Positions 17,104-26,693 of a stretch of DNA of 64,000 nt are shown in pieces. Each line of letters begins with the position of its first letter. The stretch's first letter is position 1. The DNA comes from an uncultured Porphyromonadaceae bacterium (GTDB lineage: Bacteria > Bacteroidota > Bacteroidia > Bacteroidales > Muribaculaceae). The stretch spans positions 1 to 64,000 of the forward strand of contig UQUV01000012.1 in assembly GCA_900544305.1 (NCBI GenBank), written 5' to 3'. Position numbers and translations under genes: made by a program. The notes beneath the pieces were generated by a model, which was not told the origin of the DNA, made no database searches, and was given only the letters and a program-made list of their open reading frames with translations.

Positions 17104-17715
17104 ATGAAAAAAGTATTTTTTATTGCAATTCTATGTATGGTCGGACTAATTTCCGGCAATGCTGCCGAAAACAGATGGCATGTGTATGGCGGTGCAAACT
17201 TGTCGCATAACACACAGGAACTATACCCCGGCTTGTCTTACGGCTGGGGAGCAGGCGGCTTTCTGGGTGGAGGCTACGAAATCAACTTTTCAAAATATGT
17301 GAGCCTGTCGCCCCAACTCGAAATCAACTATATCAACAACGGAGCATGGACAAAAAATAACTTCTATGATTTCTATGGCAACCATTACGATTGGCGCGGT
17401 ATGTGGAACATCAGCATTCCCATCGTGTTCAACGTACGGGTACCGCTGTCCGACAAGGTGGGGCTTCGCATCGGAGCAGGTCCTTACGTGCAGGAAACCT
17501 TTGTGCTGCGCGAATATGCCTACCAGACATCAAACATGGTGACCAACACGACGGAGAATTTCATGAAACGTTTCAATTTCGGTGTCCTCGGTGAAGCGGC
17601 TGTGGAAACCGGACAGCATTGGGGATATTTCTTCCGCACGCAGTATCCGTTCTTGAAAGAGACTTGGAGCCGCAAGACGCTGACACTCTCGTTGGGTGTA
17701 CGTTACACGTTTTAA
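17104..17715 (+). CDS. PorT-family/OmpA-type outer-membrane beta-barrel protein
   Basis: The frame is open from 17062, but ATG 17104 starts a proper signal peptide (MKKVFFIAILCMVGLISG, cut near NAAE). The mature part (about 183 residues) is a small eight-stranded-type barrel with Gly-rich strands (YGWGAGGFLGGGYEI, VGLRIGAGPYV) and a final strand LSLGVRYTF. This fits the outer-membrane beta-barrel (PF13568-like) proteins common in Bacteroidetes. TTATTTTG (17057-17064) is a one-mismatch -7 box, which would also exclude the longer start. Confidence 0.75.
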   Translation: MKKVFFIAILCMVGLISGNAAENRWHVYGGANLSHNTQELYPGLSYGWGAGGFLGGGYEINFSKYVSLSPQLEINYINNGAWTKNNFYDFYGNHYDWRGMWNISIPIVFNVRVPLSDKVGLRIGAGPYVQETFVLREYAYQTSNMVTNTTENFMKRFNFGVLGEAAVETGQHWGYFFRTQYPFLKETWSRKTLTLSLGVRYTF

Positions 17716-17749
17716 GGGCATAACTCCATTTTGAAATATCAGACAATTA

Positions 17750-17788
17750 CGAGGACAGCAGAATGCAATTCCGCTGCCCTCGTTTTTT
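17750..17788 (+). terminator. Intrinsic terminator after the 17104 gene
   Basis: CGAGGACAGCAGAA and its imperfect partner ending CCCTCG form a stem followed by TTTTTT. Confidence 0.85.
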
Positions 17789-17823
17789 CATCAATACCCG
17801 GAAAAAACCCGTAAACTGAAACC

Positions 17824-18171
17824 CTATACCACCAGCTTCGCTCCCCGCAAAGGAAAGGTACGAAGCTCCTCAGTCAGTTCAACTGTAACACAGACCGTAT
17901 CGCCGGCGTTGCATTCCGTTTCACCGCACGAAACCGTATAGTCCTTTTCCACATTAATGCAGGTAAGCGCTATCGCGCGGCTGCCATTCACCATTTTAAG
18001 CGGCATACCGCCCCGCAACACCACTGCTCCCGAAACCTCACATTTGAACATCACCCCGAACGACATGGGGATACAGCCGACAACGGACAGTTCCACGGCG
18101 TTTTTCACAGGTTCCGGCTCCGCATTCTTCTTTTCTTTACGGCCAAACAGGCGTGACAATAATTTCAACAT
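17824..18171 (-). CDS. Small beta-rich protein of unknown function
   Basis: The 115-residue protein starts with a basic amphipathic segment (MLKLLSRLFGRKEKK). A region rich in Val, Gly and Cys (VELSVVGCIPMSFG, GAVVLRGGMPL, TVELTEELRTFPLRG) follows. The final RTFPLRGAKLVV and the spacing of strands recall the second (beta-barrel) domain of translation GTPases, but I have no firm family. It is 21 bases downstream of the repeat protein gene on the same strand, so the two are probably cotranscribed. Confidence 0.55.
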   Translation of the reverse strand: MLKLLSRLFGRKEKKNAEPEPVKNAVELSVVGCIPMSFGVMFKCEVSGAVVLRGGMPLKMVNGSRAIALTCINVEKDYTVSCGETECNAGDTVCVTVELTEELRTFPLRGAKLVV

Positions 18172-18192
18172 AGATATTAAACTAAAAGATTA

Positions 18193-18543
18193 TTACCGGT
18201 CAAGGGCATCGGCCGCCCATTTCAGATATTGCGCCGCCTTTTCGTCGGCCTGACGGGCATAGCGCATCTGGGTTTCATACTTGTCGAGAGCCGACTCCGC
18301 ATAGTTCATTTGTGTTTTCGCACGGTCGGCGTCGCCCCGCTTCGTATAGTAGGCCGCCTCGCGCTGATAGCTTTTCGCCCGATCCAGATAGTACTGCGCT
18401 TCACGGCGATAATTGTCGGCACGCTTCTGATAGTATTCCGCTTCGCGCTGGTAGCTTTCCGCTTTCTTGCGGTAATAGTCGTCGGCCGAAAGCGACGGCA
18501 CGAACAGCAGCAGCGAAATGATGGTCAGCAACAGATGTTTCAT
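18193..18543 (-). CDS. Exported Tyr-rich helical repeat protein
   Basis: A signal peptide (about 1-20, LSADD) precedes three near-perfect 14-residue repeats (residues 26-39, 40-53 and 54-67) of the form KRAxxYQREAxYYx, then a degenerate helical tail. Every repeat places Tyr, Arg-Glu-Ala and Tyr-Tyr at the same positions, so it should form a long helix or coiled coil in the periplasm. I recognise no family. A strong AAAGGAGG ribosome-binding site and a -7 element (18578-18585) precede the ATG. Confidence 0.65.
   Translation of the reverse strand: MKHLLLTIISLLLFVPSLSADDYYRKKAESYQREAEYYQKRADNYRREAQYYLDRAKSYQREAAYYTKRGDADRAKTQMNYAESALDKYETQMRYARQADEKAAQYLKWAADALDR
18343..18468 (-). repeat. Three 42-bp coding repeats
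   Basis: These are the DNA units behind the three 14-residue repeats of the exported helical protein. They are recognisable on the nucleotide level (recurring GCTTCGCGCTGATAG-like blocks). Confidence 0.7.
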
Positions 18544-18577
18544 AACGTTGTTCCTCCTTTCCCTTTTTCTTTTTATC

Positions 18578-18585
18578 CAAAATTA
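18578..18585 (-). promoter_or_regulatory. -7 promoter element of the repeat-protein operon
   Basis: The minus strand reads TAATTTTG, a perfect match, 35 bases before the ATG at 18543. Confidence 0.6.
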
Positions 18586-18701
18586 CGAAGAAACACGACA
18601 CGACGCAACCACACAATCGCGACCTCCGCACTATCCGGACGCCCGACACCACCATCAGGGTAAATTATGTCACTAAAAAGCTGATTATTTTACAGAGAAC
18701 C

Positions 18702-20156
18702 CTACGCCTTATTCTTACGGAAACGGCCGAAGGCATAAGTGAGCACCTCGCGCTGGATATTGGAACGGAGCAGACGGTTGATGCCGTAGTAAACCACTAC
18801 GCACACGGCACTCTGCACCAGCAGCGACAGCCACGCATTGGAAAGCCAGGCTCCCACAGCCAACTGGCAGCACGCCACGAGCAGCGCAATGAAAAAGTAG
18901 GGAAGCACATCGCCCACGATATTCCGTACCCGATAGCCAGTCACATGGCCGGTGAACACCAGTGCATAAACATAGAACAGCCCCGAAGCGGCAAACTGTC
19001 CCCAAATCATTTCCGTCACTCCATAAGGAATAGTGACACAAATGGCGGCAACCATCAGCACGTCCTTCACCACCTCATAGCTGACAAGAGCTTTCGAACG
19101 GCCTATGGCAAGGATATAGTTGTTGTAGAGCGAAGTCAGCACCAGAAATATACCGCGGGCCACAAGAATCTGAAACAGCACGATGGCCTCGTCCCACTTC
19201 GTACCGAACAGGATATGAAATATAGGCTCGGCTACGGTAATCAGCAGCAGAAAAGTCGGGAAAAGCAGATAAGCGGCGAAACGGTTCATCTTGCGCATGG
19301 CACGCAACAGACGTTCCTTGTCGTCCTGAAATCCGCTCAACACGGGCAAGAACGACGATGTGACAATCTGTGAAAACGAGGTAATGCCCATTTTGCTCCA
19401 CTTGTCGGCCTGCGTATAGCAGCCCAACTGCGACAAATTATAGTAGGCACCGATGACAAACGAATAGACATTGAGGGAAACCGTATTGAGAAACGAGCTC
19501 GACATCACGCCAAGCCCCACGGAAAACATCGAGCGCAGGGACGCCATGCTGAGCCGGTGGCGGGGCACCCAGCCGGTAGTCAGCCACAGGAAAAGCGACT
19601 TTACGCCGGTAAGTGTCAGTGTCTGCCACACAATCGCCCATGCACCGTAGCCGGCAATGGCAAGCCAGATACCGACAGCACCTGACACGACAAGCCCGAC
19701 GGTATTGCCGACGGCCACACGCGCGACGGTCATCTGCTTCATCAGGCGGTTGGTCTGCACAATGGCCAGCGCACTCAGTATGAACGACACGAACATGGCC
19801 CGCGAAAGGCCTATCAGCCGTTCGTCGCCGAACATACGGGCAATCAGCGGAGCACAGAACCAAAGAATCACATAGATTCCGACACTCATGGCCAGATTAA
19901 ACCAGAAAATCGTGGAATAATCCCTCTCGGTCGGATTTTTCTTCTGTATCAGCGCGCTCGAAAAGCCGCTGTCGACAAACAGCGATGCGAAGGACTGAAA
20001 CACAAGAATGGCGCCTACCAACCCGAAGTCCTCTTTCGACAACACGTTGGCAAGCACCACTCCCGTCACGGCATACAGCACCTGCGAAGCGAACTTGTCG
20101 ATAGTGTTCCACTTCAGCGTGCGCGCCGTTTTCAATTTCACATCACTCTCTTCCAT
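18702..20156 (-). CDS. Polysaccharide flippase (Wzx/MATE-like)
   Basis: The start at 20156 (MEESDVKLKTARTL) is one base after the upstream stop codon; the frame extends further but that part overlaps the preceding gene. The 484-residue inner-membrane protein has about 12-14 hydrophobic helices and the LKWNTIDKF, ANVLSKEDFGLVGAI and VDSGFSSALIQKK pattern of lipopolysaccharide-type flippases (PF13440/PF01943 group). It would move a lipid-linked sugar unit across the inner membrane. No glycosyltransferases adjoin it, so the substrate cannot be inferred. Confidence 0.85.
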   Translation of the reverse strand: MEESDVKLKTARTLKWNTIDKFASQVLYAVTGVVLANVLSKEDFGLVGAILVFQSFASLFVDSGFSSALIQKKNPTERDYSTIFWFNLAMSVGIYVILWFCAPLIARMFGDERLIGLSRAMFVSFILSALAIVQTNRLMKQMTVARVAVGNTVGLVVSGAVGIWLAIAGYGAWAIVWQTLTLTGVKSLFLWLTTGWVPRHRLSMASLRSMFSVGLGVMSSSFLNTVSLNVYSFVIGAYYNLSQLGCYTQADKWSKMGITSFSQIVTSSFLPVLSGFQDDKERLLRAMRKMNRFAAYLLFPTFLLLITVAEPIFHILFGTKWDEAIVLFQILVARGIFLVLTSLYNNYILAIGRSKALVSYEVVKDVLMVAAICVTIPYGVTEMIWGQFAASGLFYVYALVFTGHVTGYRVRNIVGDVLPYFFIALLVACCQLAVGAWLSNAWLSLLVQSAVCVVVYYGINRLLRSNIQREVLTYAFGRFRKNKA

Positions 20157-20157
20157 T

Positions 20158-20931
20158 CTAAATATCGGTAAAGCCTTCCTCGGATGCCGGTTCTTCAGCA
20201 GCCGGTTCTTCTTCCACGACAGTAGGTTCGGCAATATCCACCTTCACGGCCTTGATGCTGCCGATTTTTGAGGTAGTCACCTTGTTTGGCGCTCCCTTAT
20301 AATAAACTTTTCCCGTACCGGCTCCGCCTACACTCAGCGTATTCGTCGGCTGACAGCTGATATTGCCCGTTCCGACAATGCGGCATTTCACATCCTTTGC
20401 CACAACGCCAACAGCACGGATTTCGCCAGTACCCACATTGTTAATCGTCAAATTGTCGCACTTACCGTAAGCCTCAACCGTACCTTTACCGGTAAGCAGT
20501 TTCAAGTCAAGATTGGTAGCATCCAAATCCTTGGCCACAATCTTGCCGTTGCCCTGCAAAGTCACGGAAATCTTGGCAGCCGGCTTCACACCGCTCACAT
20601 AAAGTGTGCTGTCCTTTGAATTCTCAATCTTGGAAAGGAATGAAGAATAGACATAAAGCGTAGGCTTTTTCGCCATCTCCACACCTTCCTGCTCCAACTG
20701 CAGACGAAGTTTTCCGCCGTTGTTGGTTGCGATGATATAGCGTGCATACTCCGGTTCCGTTTCAAATGCCACATAGCCTACCGAGTCAGGATTGGAGGAA
20801 TACACGACATTGATATTGTCGTCCAATTCCAATTCACTGAATTCCCCTACAGGAATCTTATAGGAAGCGGCCTGAACTGCTGAGGACAGGCAAACAAACA
20901 GTGCCGCTAAAATTACAGAAAGTCTTTTCAT
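20158..20931 (-). CDS. Exported GIN-domain (DUF2807) protein
   Basis: A signal peptide (about 1-21, VQAAS) is followed by a domain with FSELELDDNINVVY, a GNGKIVAKDLDATNLDLKLL stretch and repeated GTG turns. This is the beta-helical head-GIN-domain family common in Bacteroidetes. The C-terminal 30 residues are Glu-rich (VVEEEPAAEEPASEE). The 257-residue product probably works in the periplasm or on the outer membrane; its molecular role is not known. The flippase gene begins one base after its stop codon, so the two are tightly coupled. Confidence 0.82.
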   Translation of the reverse strand: MKRLSVILAALFVCLSSAVQAASYKIPVGEFSELELDDNINVVYSSNPDSVGYVAFETEPEYARYIIATNNGGKLRLQLEQEGVEMAKKPTLYVYSSFLSKIENSKDSTLYVSGVKPAAKISVTLQGNGKIVAKDLDATNLDLKLLTGKGTVEAYGKCDNLTINNVGTGEIRAVGVVAKDVKCRIVGTGNISCQPTNTLSVGGAGTGKVYYKGAPNKVTTSKIGSIKAVKVDIAEPTVVEEEPAAEEPASEEGFTDI

Positions 20932-20976
20932 ATCAAATTTGTGTTATTAAATGAGTAGTCAAAAAATCGCAGTCCA

Positions 20977-20984
20977 CAAAAATA
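20977..20984 (-). promoter_or_regulatory. -7 promoter element of the GIN-flippase operon
   Basis: The minus strand reads TATTTTTG, a perfect match, 46 bases before the start at 20931. Confidence 0.5.
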
Positions 20985-21034
20985 CAATTCTTTTCCTATT
21001 CCAACTACTGTTTAAGTCTTTTTAAAGCAATCAA

Positions 21035-22015
21035 TTAAAGCCGCGTGTTCTCAATCTCGTCAAGAATGGCCGAAAGCTCCGCAAAGGTCTTGGCCTGAAG
21101 CATGGCGATGCGCGTATCACGAAAATTCGGGATGCCTTTGAACAGCGGCGAGGCAGCCAAATGGCGGCGGATATGCAGAATGCCCCTGTACTCGTCAATG
21201 TTGTCGATGCTTTCGCGAATCTGACGGCGGAGCAACGCCATTTTTTCCGAAGCGGGAATCGGCGCAATCGGTTCGCCATGTTGCAGATAGTATTTCATTT
21301 CGCGGAATATCCACGGCGCACCGATGGATGCACGGCCCACCATAATGCCGTCGACACCGTAGCGGTTGAAATAGTCGGCGAGCTTTTCGGGCGAGGTGAT
21401 GTCGCCGTTGCCGATAATCGGTATCTGTATGCGCGGATTGTTCTTCACCTCTCCAATCAGTGTCCAGTCGGCCTCTCCGGTGTACATCTGGCTGCGTGTG
21501 CGTCCGTGAATGGTCAGCGCCTTGATGCCGCAGTCCTGAAGCTGTTCGGCAAGCGTAGTGATGATTTTGTTCTCACAGTCCCAACCCAGACGGGTTTTCA
21601 CCGTCACCGGCAGCTTCACGGCCTTGACAACGGCAGTCGTGATGGCAAGCAGCTTGGGAATGTCGCGGAGCATACCGGCTCCCGCACCCTTCGATGCCAC
21701 CTTCTTCACAGGACAACCGAAATTGATGTCAATCACGTCCGGTCCGGCCGCTTCCGCTATGCGGGCTGCCTCCACCATCGGTTCCACCTCCTTGCCGTAT
21801 ATCTGAATGGCAACGGGGCGTTCCGCTGGATTGGTGTGGAGCTTGCGTGTCGTGCTGTTGATGTTGCGCACCAGTGCATCGGCCGAAACGAATTCCGTGT
21901 AAACCATATCGGCACCCTGTTCCTTGCAGATAAGGCGGAACGACGGGTCGGTCACATCCTCCATCGGCGCAAGCAGCACAGGCTTTTCGCCCAAATCTAT
22001 ATTGTCAATCTTCAT
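21035..22015 (-). CDS. dusB: tRNA-dihydrouridine synthase (DusB type)
   Basis: This FMN enzyme reduces uridine to dihydrouridine in tRNA D-loops. The 326 residues have the TIM-barrel motifs LLAPMEDVTDPSFR, DINFGCPVKKVASKGAGAGML (catalytic Cys in FGCP), VKTRLGWD, ALTIHGRTRSQMY, IGNGDI and DGIMVGRASIG. The last gene of the rimP-nusA-infB-folK series on this strand, it lies 36 bases after folK. Subclass DusB is inferred from motif style. Confidence 0.92.
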   Translation of the reverse strand: MKIDNIDLGEKPVLLAPMEDVTDPSFRLICKEQGADMVYTEFVSADALVRNINSTTRKLHTNPAERPVAIQIYGKEVEPMVEAARIAEAAGPDVIDINFGCPVKKVASKGAGAGMLRDIPKLLAITTAVVKAVKLPVTVKTRLGWDCENKIITTLAEQLQDCGIKALTIHGRTRSQMYTGEADWTLIGEVKNNPRIQIPIIGNGDITSPEKLADYFNRYGVDGIMVGRASIGAPWIFREMKYYLQHGEPIAPIPASEKMALLRRQIRESIDNIDEYRGILHIRRHLAASPLFKGIPNFRDTRIAMLQAKTFAELSAILDEIENTRL

Positions 22016-22051
22016 TTTTCTTCGTTCTTGTCAATGTTTAATTCTCACGTA

Positions 22052-22564
22052 TCACAATATGCCGGTAAGTTTCCCAACGCCCTCCAGTTCCGAGGCCGGA
22101 AGCCGGGCAATCATCTCGCCGGCTGTCAGTCCGGTCAGCGGATGTCGCCATGTGGGGTTGACCTCCGCAAGTGGAACGAGCACAAACGCCCTTTCCGCCA
22201 TACGCGGATGAGGCACGGAAAGCGTTTCCGTGTCAATCACCTCGCTGCCGAGATAAATGATGTCGATGTCGAGCAGGCGGTCGATATACTGTCCGTCTCC
22301 GTTGCGGTGTGCTCCGGTTCCCGCCGCACGCTCCACCCCTCTCACCACTTCAAGCAGGCGGCTGCCGCCGAGGTCGGTGTCCACTTCTATTGCGATATTA
22401 AAAAAGGGGCTATCCGACTGATAGCCCCAAGGTTCGGTAACGTAAACCGACGATTTGCGGGCACGGCAGCCAAGCAGACGCTCTATCTCTTCGACGGCAA
22501 AGCGCAGATTCCTGCCCTTGTCGCCAAGATTCGTGCCGATGTTAATGCCTGCCACCCGCATCAT
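22052..22564 (-). CDS. folK: 2-amino-4-hydroxy-6-hydroxymethyldihydropteridine pyrophosphokinase
   Basis: HPPK transfers pyrophosphate from ATP to 6-hydroxymethyl-dihydropterin in folate synthesis. The 170 residues begin with the short pattern GTNLGDKGRNL. They carry VTEPWGY, FFNIAIEVDTDL and the ATP/metal site DRLLDIDIIYLG with the family DxD, then PHPRMAERAFVLVPLAEV. It follows infB by 18 bases. Confidence 0.92.
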   Translation of the reverse strand: MMRVAGINIGTNLGDKGRNLRFAVEEIERLLGCRARKSSVYVTEPWGYQSDSPFFNIAIEVDTDLGGSRLLEVVRGVERAAGTGAHRNGDGQYIDRLLDIDIIYLGSEVIDTETLSVPHPRMAERAFVLVPLAEVNPTWRHPLTGLTAGEMIARLPASELEGVGKLTGIL

Positions 22565-22582
22565 TTCCGGTAAACGGTATTA

Positions 22583-25339
22583 TTACAGTTTCTTCGAAAC
22601 TTCAATTTCTTCGAAGGCTTCAATCATATCGCCTTCCTTCACATCGTTGTAGTTGTTGATGTTCAAACCGCAATCGTAGCCGGAAGCCACTTCCTTCACG
22701 TCGTCCTTGAAACGCTTCAACGAACCCAAGTCACCGGTATAGATAACGATACCGTCGCGGATAAGGCGAACCTTGCTTGTACGCTTGATTTTTCCTTCGC
22801 GTACCATACAGCCGGCAATCGTTCCCACACGGGAAATCTTGTAAGTCTGGAGCACTTCGGCCGTACCGGTAACTTCTTCCTTGATTTCCGGAGAAAGCAT
22901 ACCTGCCATAGCGTCCTTCACCTCTTCGATGGCATCGTAGATGATTGAGTACAGACGGATGTCAACACCGTCGTTCTCAGCCAGACGTTTGGCAGCGACT
23001 GACGGACGAACCTGGAAGCCGATGATTACGGCATCGGAAGCCGAAGCCAAAGTAACGTCGGATTCGGAAATAGCACCCACAGCCTTGTGGATTACGTTCA
23101 CCTGAACTTCCGGAGTAGACAGCTTGATCAAAGAGTCGCTCAACGCTTCGATAGAACCGTCCACGTCACCCTTCACAATCAGGTTCAGTTCGTGGAACTC
23201 ACCCAGAGCACGGCGACGGGCAATGTCGTCGAGACCCGGCATACGGCGTGTGCGTTCCTTCAACTCACGCTGCAACTGTTCGCGGCGGTTGGCAATTTCA
23301 CGCGCCTCGCGGTCTGAGTCAAGAATATTGAACGTGTCGCCCGCAGTAGTTGCACCGTTCAAGCCCAGTACAAGAACCGGAGCCGACGGACCGGCAGTAG
23401 TCACACGCTGGTTACGTTCGTTGAACATGGCACGAATCTTACCGTAGCTTGTACCGGCCACCATAATGTCGCCCACATTCAGCGTACCGTTCTGCACGAG
23501 CACAGTTGCCACATAGCCACGGCCCTTGTCAAGCGAAGATTCGATGACTGTACCGACAGCCTTGCGGTTGGGATTTGCCTTCAAGTCGAGCAATTCGGCT
23601 TCGAGCAGCACCTTTTCCATCAGTTCGGCAACACCTGTACCCTTCTTGGCAGAAATTTCCTGCGACTGGTATTTACCGCCCCAGTCTTCCACCAGGTAGT
23701 TCATGTTGGCCAACTCTTCCTTAATCTTGTCAGGGTTGGCGTTCGGTTTATCTATTTTGTTAATTGCAAACACGATAGGCACACCGGCAGCCGAAGCGTG
23801 GTTGATAGCTTCGACAGTCTGCGGCATCACGTTGTCGTCGGCAGCTACGATGATGATGGCAATATCGGTCATCTTCGCACCGCGCGCACGCATCGCCGTA
23901 AACGCTTCGTGACCCGGAGTATCGAGGAACGTGATACGGCGGCCGTCGTCGAGTTTCACATTGTAGGCACCGATGTGCTGAGTGATACCACCCGCTTCAC
24001 CGGCAATTACGTTTGCATTACGGATATAGTCGAGCAAAGAAGTCTTACCGTGGTCAACGTGACCCATCACCGTTACAATCGGCGGACGCTGCTGCAAGCT
24101 TTCTTCGTCGTCCTCCTCTTCAGCGATGGCTTCTGAAACTTCTGCACTTACATATTCTGTCTTGAATCCGAATTCCTCCGCTACGATATTGATGGTTTCA
24201 GCATCCAAGCGCTGGTTGATGGAAACCATAACACCGATGTTCATACAAGTGGCAATAATCTTGTTGACAGGAACATCCATCATCAGGGCAAGGTCGTTGG
24301 CAGTCACGAATTCCGTGATGCGCAGGATCTTGCTTTCTTCGCGTTCGAGTTCGGCTTCTTCGCGTTCACGCTCTTCGAAGGCTTCACGCTTTTCCTTTCT
24401 CCATTTTGCACTCTTCTTCTGTGGCTTGTTGGTCAGACGTGCCAAAGTTTCCTTAATCTGCTTCTGTACGTCTTCCTCGCTCACCTCCGGCTTGATATGG
24501 CGTTTCACCTTCGGCTGGCGGTCCTGCTTGTTCTTGCCGCCGCGCTTCTGATTGTCGTCGCTACGGCCGCCCGGAGCTGCATTCTGGTTGGAGCTGTTTT
24601 CAATGTCCACCTTCTCTTTGCCGATACGCTTGCGCTTCTTTTTCTGTTCGGCACCTTCGGCATTGCCATTGTTGCCTTTGTTTGCAAGACGTTCGCGACG
24701 CTTTTCCTCTTTAGTCTTCTTCTTCGGACGCGTCTGCTGATTCAGCTCGTCAAGATTGATTTTACCAATAATCTTCGGTGCAGAAATCGTTTCTACGACC
24801 GTCTTTATTTCGTTGGTTTCGGTATTCACTTGCAATCCTTTGTTTATATTGATTTCGGGAGCAGGCTTGGGAGCTTCTGGCGCCTTGGCCGGAGCAACGG
24901 CCGGTTCTGCCTTTGCAGGAGCCGGTTCGGCAGCCGGTTTCACCGGAACTTTCTCTACCGGTTTTTCCACCGGCTTCTCTTCCGCTTTCTGAGGTTTCGG
25001 CGTTTCCACCACTTTCGGCTTGTTGATTTCGTCGAGATTAATCTTGCCTACCACTTTTGGCTGCGGTACCACAACAGTCTTGATTTCTTCTTTCGGCGCA
25101 ACATGAGGAGCCGGAGCCGGTTTTGCCTTCTCTTTATGACGGTCCGAAGAATATTTGTCGGACTTGGACTTCAAATCCTTGTCATTCTTGAAAGCACGCA
25201 CCAGCATTTCATACTGTTCGTCGGTAATACGAGTGTTGAGATTGTCCTCAACATTCTGGTTGTTTTTTTGAAGGAATTCCACCAGCGTCGAAATTCCCAC
25301 GTTCAGGTCTTTTGCTACTTTACTTATTTTTATTGCCAT
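22583..25339 (-). CDS. infB: Translation initiation factor IF-2
   Basis: IF-2 is the GTPase that brings formyl-Met-tRNA to the 30S subunit and drives subunit joining. The 918-residue protein has an N-terminal IF2 helical domain (KVAKDLNVGISTLVEFLQK), a long Lys/Pro/Ala-rich linker (about 70-300), and a second IF2_N domain. The G domain carries VMGHVDHGKTSLLD (G1), DTPGHEAF (G3) and NKIDKP (G4). Domain II-IV regions follow. It sits between nusA and folK in the usual order. Confidence 0.96.
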   Translation of the reverse strand: MAIKISKVAKDLNVGISTLVEFLQKNNQNVEDNLNTRITDEQYEMLVRAFKNDKDLKSKSDKYSSDRHKEKAKPAPAPHVAPKEEIKTVVVPQPKVVGKINLDEINKPKVVETPKPQKAEEKPVEKPVEKVPVKPAAEPAPAKAEPAVAPAKAPEAPKPAPEININKGLQVNTETNEIKTVVETISAPKIIGKINLDELNQQTRPKKKTKEEKRRERLANKGNNGNAEGAEQKKKRKRIGKEKVDIENSSNQNAAPGGRSDDNQKRGGKNKQDRQPKVKRHIKPEVSEEDVQKQIKETLARLTNKPQKKSAKWRKEKREAFEEREREEAELEREESKILRITEFVTANDLALMMDVPVNKIIATCMNIGVMVSINQRLDAETINIVAEEFGFKTEYVSAEVSEAIAEEEDDEESLQQRPPIVTVMGHVDHGKTSLLDYIRNANVIAGEAGGITQHIGAYNVKLDDGRRITFLDTPGHEAFTAMRARGAKMTDIAIIIVAADDNVMPQTVEAINHASAAGVPIVFAINKIDKPNANPDKIKEELANMNYLVEDWGGKYQSQEISAKKGTGVAELMEKVLLEAELLDLKANPNRKAVGTVIESSLDKGRGYVATVLVQNGTLNVGDIMVAGTSYGKIRAMFNERNQRVTTAGPSAPVLVLGLNGATTAGDTFNILDSDREAREIANRREQLQRELKERTRRMPGLDDIARRRALGEFHELNLIVKGDVDGSIEALSDSLIKLSTPEVQVNVIHKAVGAISESDVTLASASDAVIIGFQVRPSVAAKRLAENDGVDIRLYSIIYDAIEEVKDAMAGMLSPEIKEEVTGTAEVLQTYKISRVGTIAGCMVREGKIKRTSKVRLIRDGIVIYTGDLGSLKRFKDDVKEVASGYDCGLNINNYNDVKEGDMIEAFEEIEVSKKL

Positions 25340-25437
25340 ATTATTTAATAAGTGGTTTTTAAATGGAAAGATTAAAACCTCACATGCTCCACACCCGATA
25401 AAAATCTAACTCTTTATCCTGCTGGAAAGAAAGCTGT

Positions 25438-26685
25438 TTAATCTTCAAACTCAGCTTTCAGCACATCAATTACATAGTCAACAGTACCTTCTTCGAGGTC
25501 TGCCTTGTCGATCAGCTGTTCGCGCGGCATGTTGAGTACGCTCTTGGCAGTCGTGCAGCCAATATTCTTCAGCGCATCGATTACCCAGCCGTCGATTTCA
25601 TCGCTAAATTCATCAAGATAGATATCGTCGCTGTCGTCAGTGAAACGGTATACATCAATTTCGTAGCCGGTCAGCATAGTGGCGAGCTTGATGTTCAAAC
25701 CGCCCTTACCGATTGCCAACGAAACTTCTTCCGGACGCAACATTACTTCGGCATACTTTTCTTCTTCCTTGATGCGGATTGACGAAATCTTTGCCGGACT
25801 CAATGCACGCTCGATGAAGAGCTGCGGATTGGATGTATAGTTGATGACGTCGATATTTTCATTCTTCAATTCACGAACGATACCGTGGATACGCGAACCC
25901 TTCACGCCGACGCATGCGCCCACCGGGTCGATGCGGTCGTCGTACGACTCAACGGCGATTTTAGCTCTTTCACCCGGGATACGAGCAATGGCCTTGAGGA
26001 GAATCAGACCGTCGTGGATTTCCGGAACTTCCAGTTCGAAAAGGCGACGGAGGAATTCATTGCTTGTACGTGAAACGATGATTTTCGGGTTGTTGTTCGT
26101 GTTCTGCACTTCCTTGATGACAGCACGTACAGTTTCACCTTTACGATAGCGGTCAGACGGAATCTGCTCTTCTTTCGGAAGAATCAGCTCGTTGTGGTCG
26201 TCGTCGAGGATAAGCACCTCACGCTTCCAAATCTGGTAAACCTCACCAGTAACGAGTTCGCCTTCCATGGCCTTGAACTTGTTGTAAACGGCATCTTTCT
26301 GCAAGTCGAGAATCTTTGAAGCCAAAGTCTGACGAAGGGTAAGAATAGCGCGACGGCCGAATTTGGCAAACACGATTTCCTTAGTCACTTCTTCACCAAT
26401 CGTACACTCAGGGTCAATTTCACGAGCTTCGGTCAAGCCAATCTGCATGCTCGGATTTTCCACTTCACCGTCAGCTACGACCTCCAGGTTTTGATAGATT
26501 TCACAGTCGCCCTTGTCCGGGTTCATAATTACAACGAAATTTTCGTCCGAACCGAACATCTTAGCCAGTACATTGCGGAATGATTCCTCAAGTACACTAA
26601 TCATAGTTGTCTTGTCAATGTTTTTCAGTTCTTTAAACTCTGAAAAGCTGTCAACCATACTTATGGGTTCCTCTTTCTTTGCCAT
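25438..26685 (-). CDS. nusA: Transcription termination/antitermination factor NusA
   Basis: NusA binds RNA polymerase and modulates pausing, termination and antitermination. The 415 residues contain the N-terminal polymerase-binding domain (about 1-125), an S1 domain (about 130-200, LVTGEVYQIWKREVLILDD) and the KH domains (about 230-345, GACVGVKGSRIHGIVRELK and IGKGGLNIKLA). A single helix-hairpin-type C-terminal segment (CTTAKSVLNMPREQL) follows. The gene starts 8 bases after rimP. Confidence 0.96.
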   Translation of the reverse strand: MAKKEEPISMVDSFSEFKELKNIDKTTMISVLEESFRNVLAKMFGSDENFVVIMNPDKGDCEIYQNLEVVADGEVENPSMQIGLTEAREIDPECTIGEEVTKEIVFAKFGRRAILTLRQTLASKILDLQKDAVYNKFKAMEGELVTGEVYQIWKREVLILDDDHNELILPKEEQIPSDRYRKGETVRAVIKEVQNTNNNPKIIVSRTSNEFLRRLFELEVPEIHDGLILLKAIARIPGERAKIAVESYDDRIDPVGACVGVKGSRIHGIVRELKNENIDVINYTSNPQLFIERALSPAKISSIRIKEEEKYAEVMLRPEEVSLAIGKGGLNIKLATMLTGYEIDVYRFTDDSDDIYLDEFSDEIDGWVIDALKNIGCTTAKSVLNMPREQLIDKADLEEGTVDYVIDVLKAEFED

Positions 26686-26693
26686 CGTATTAA

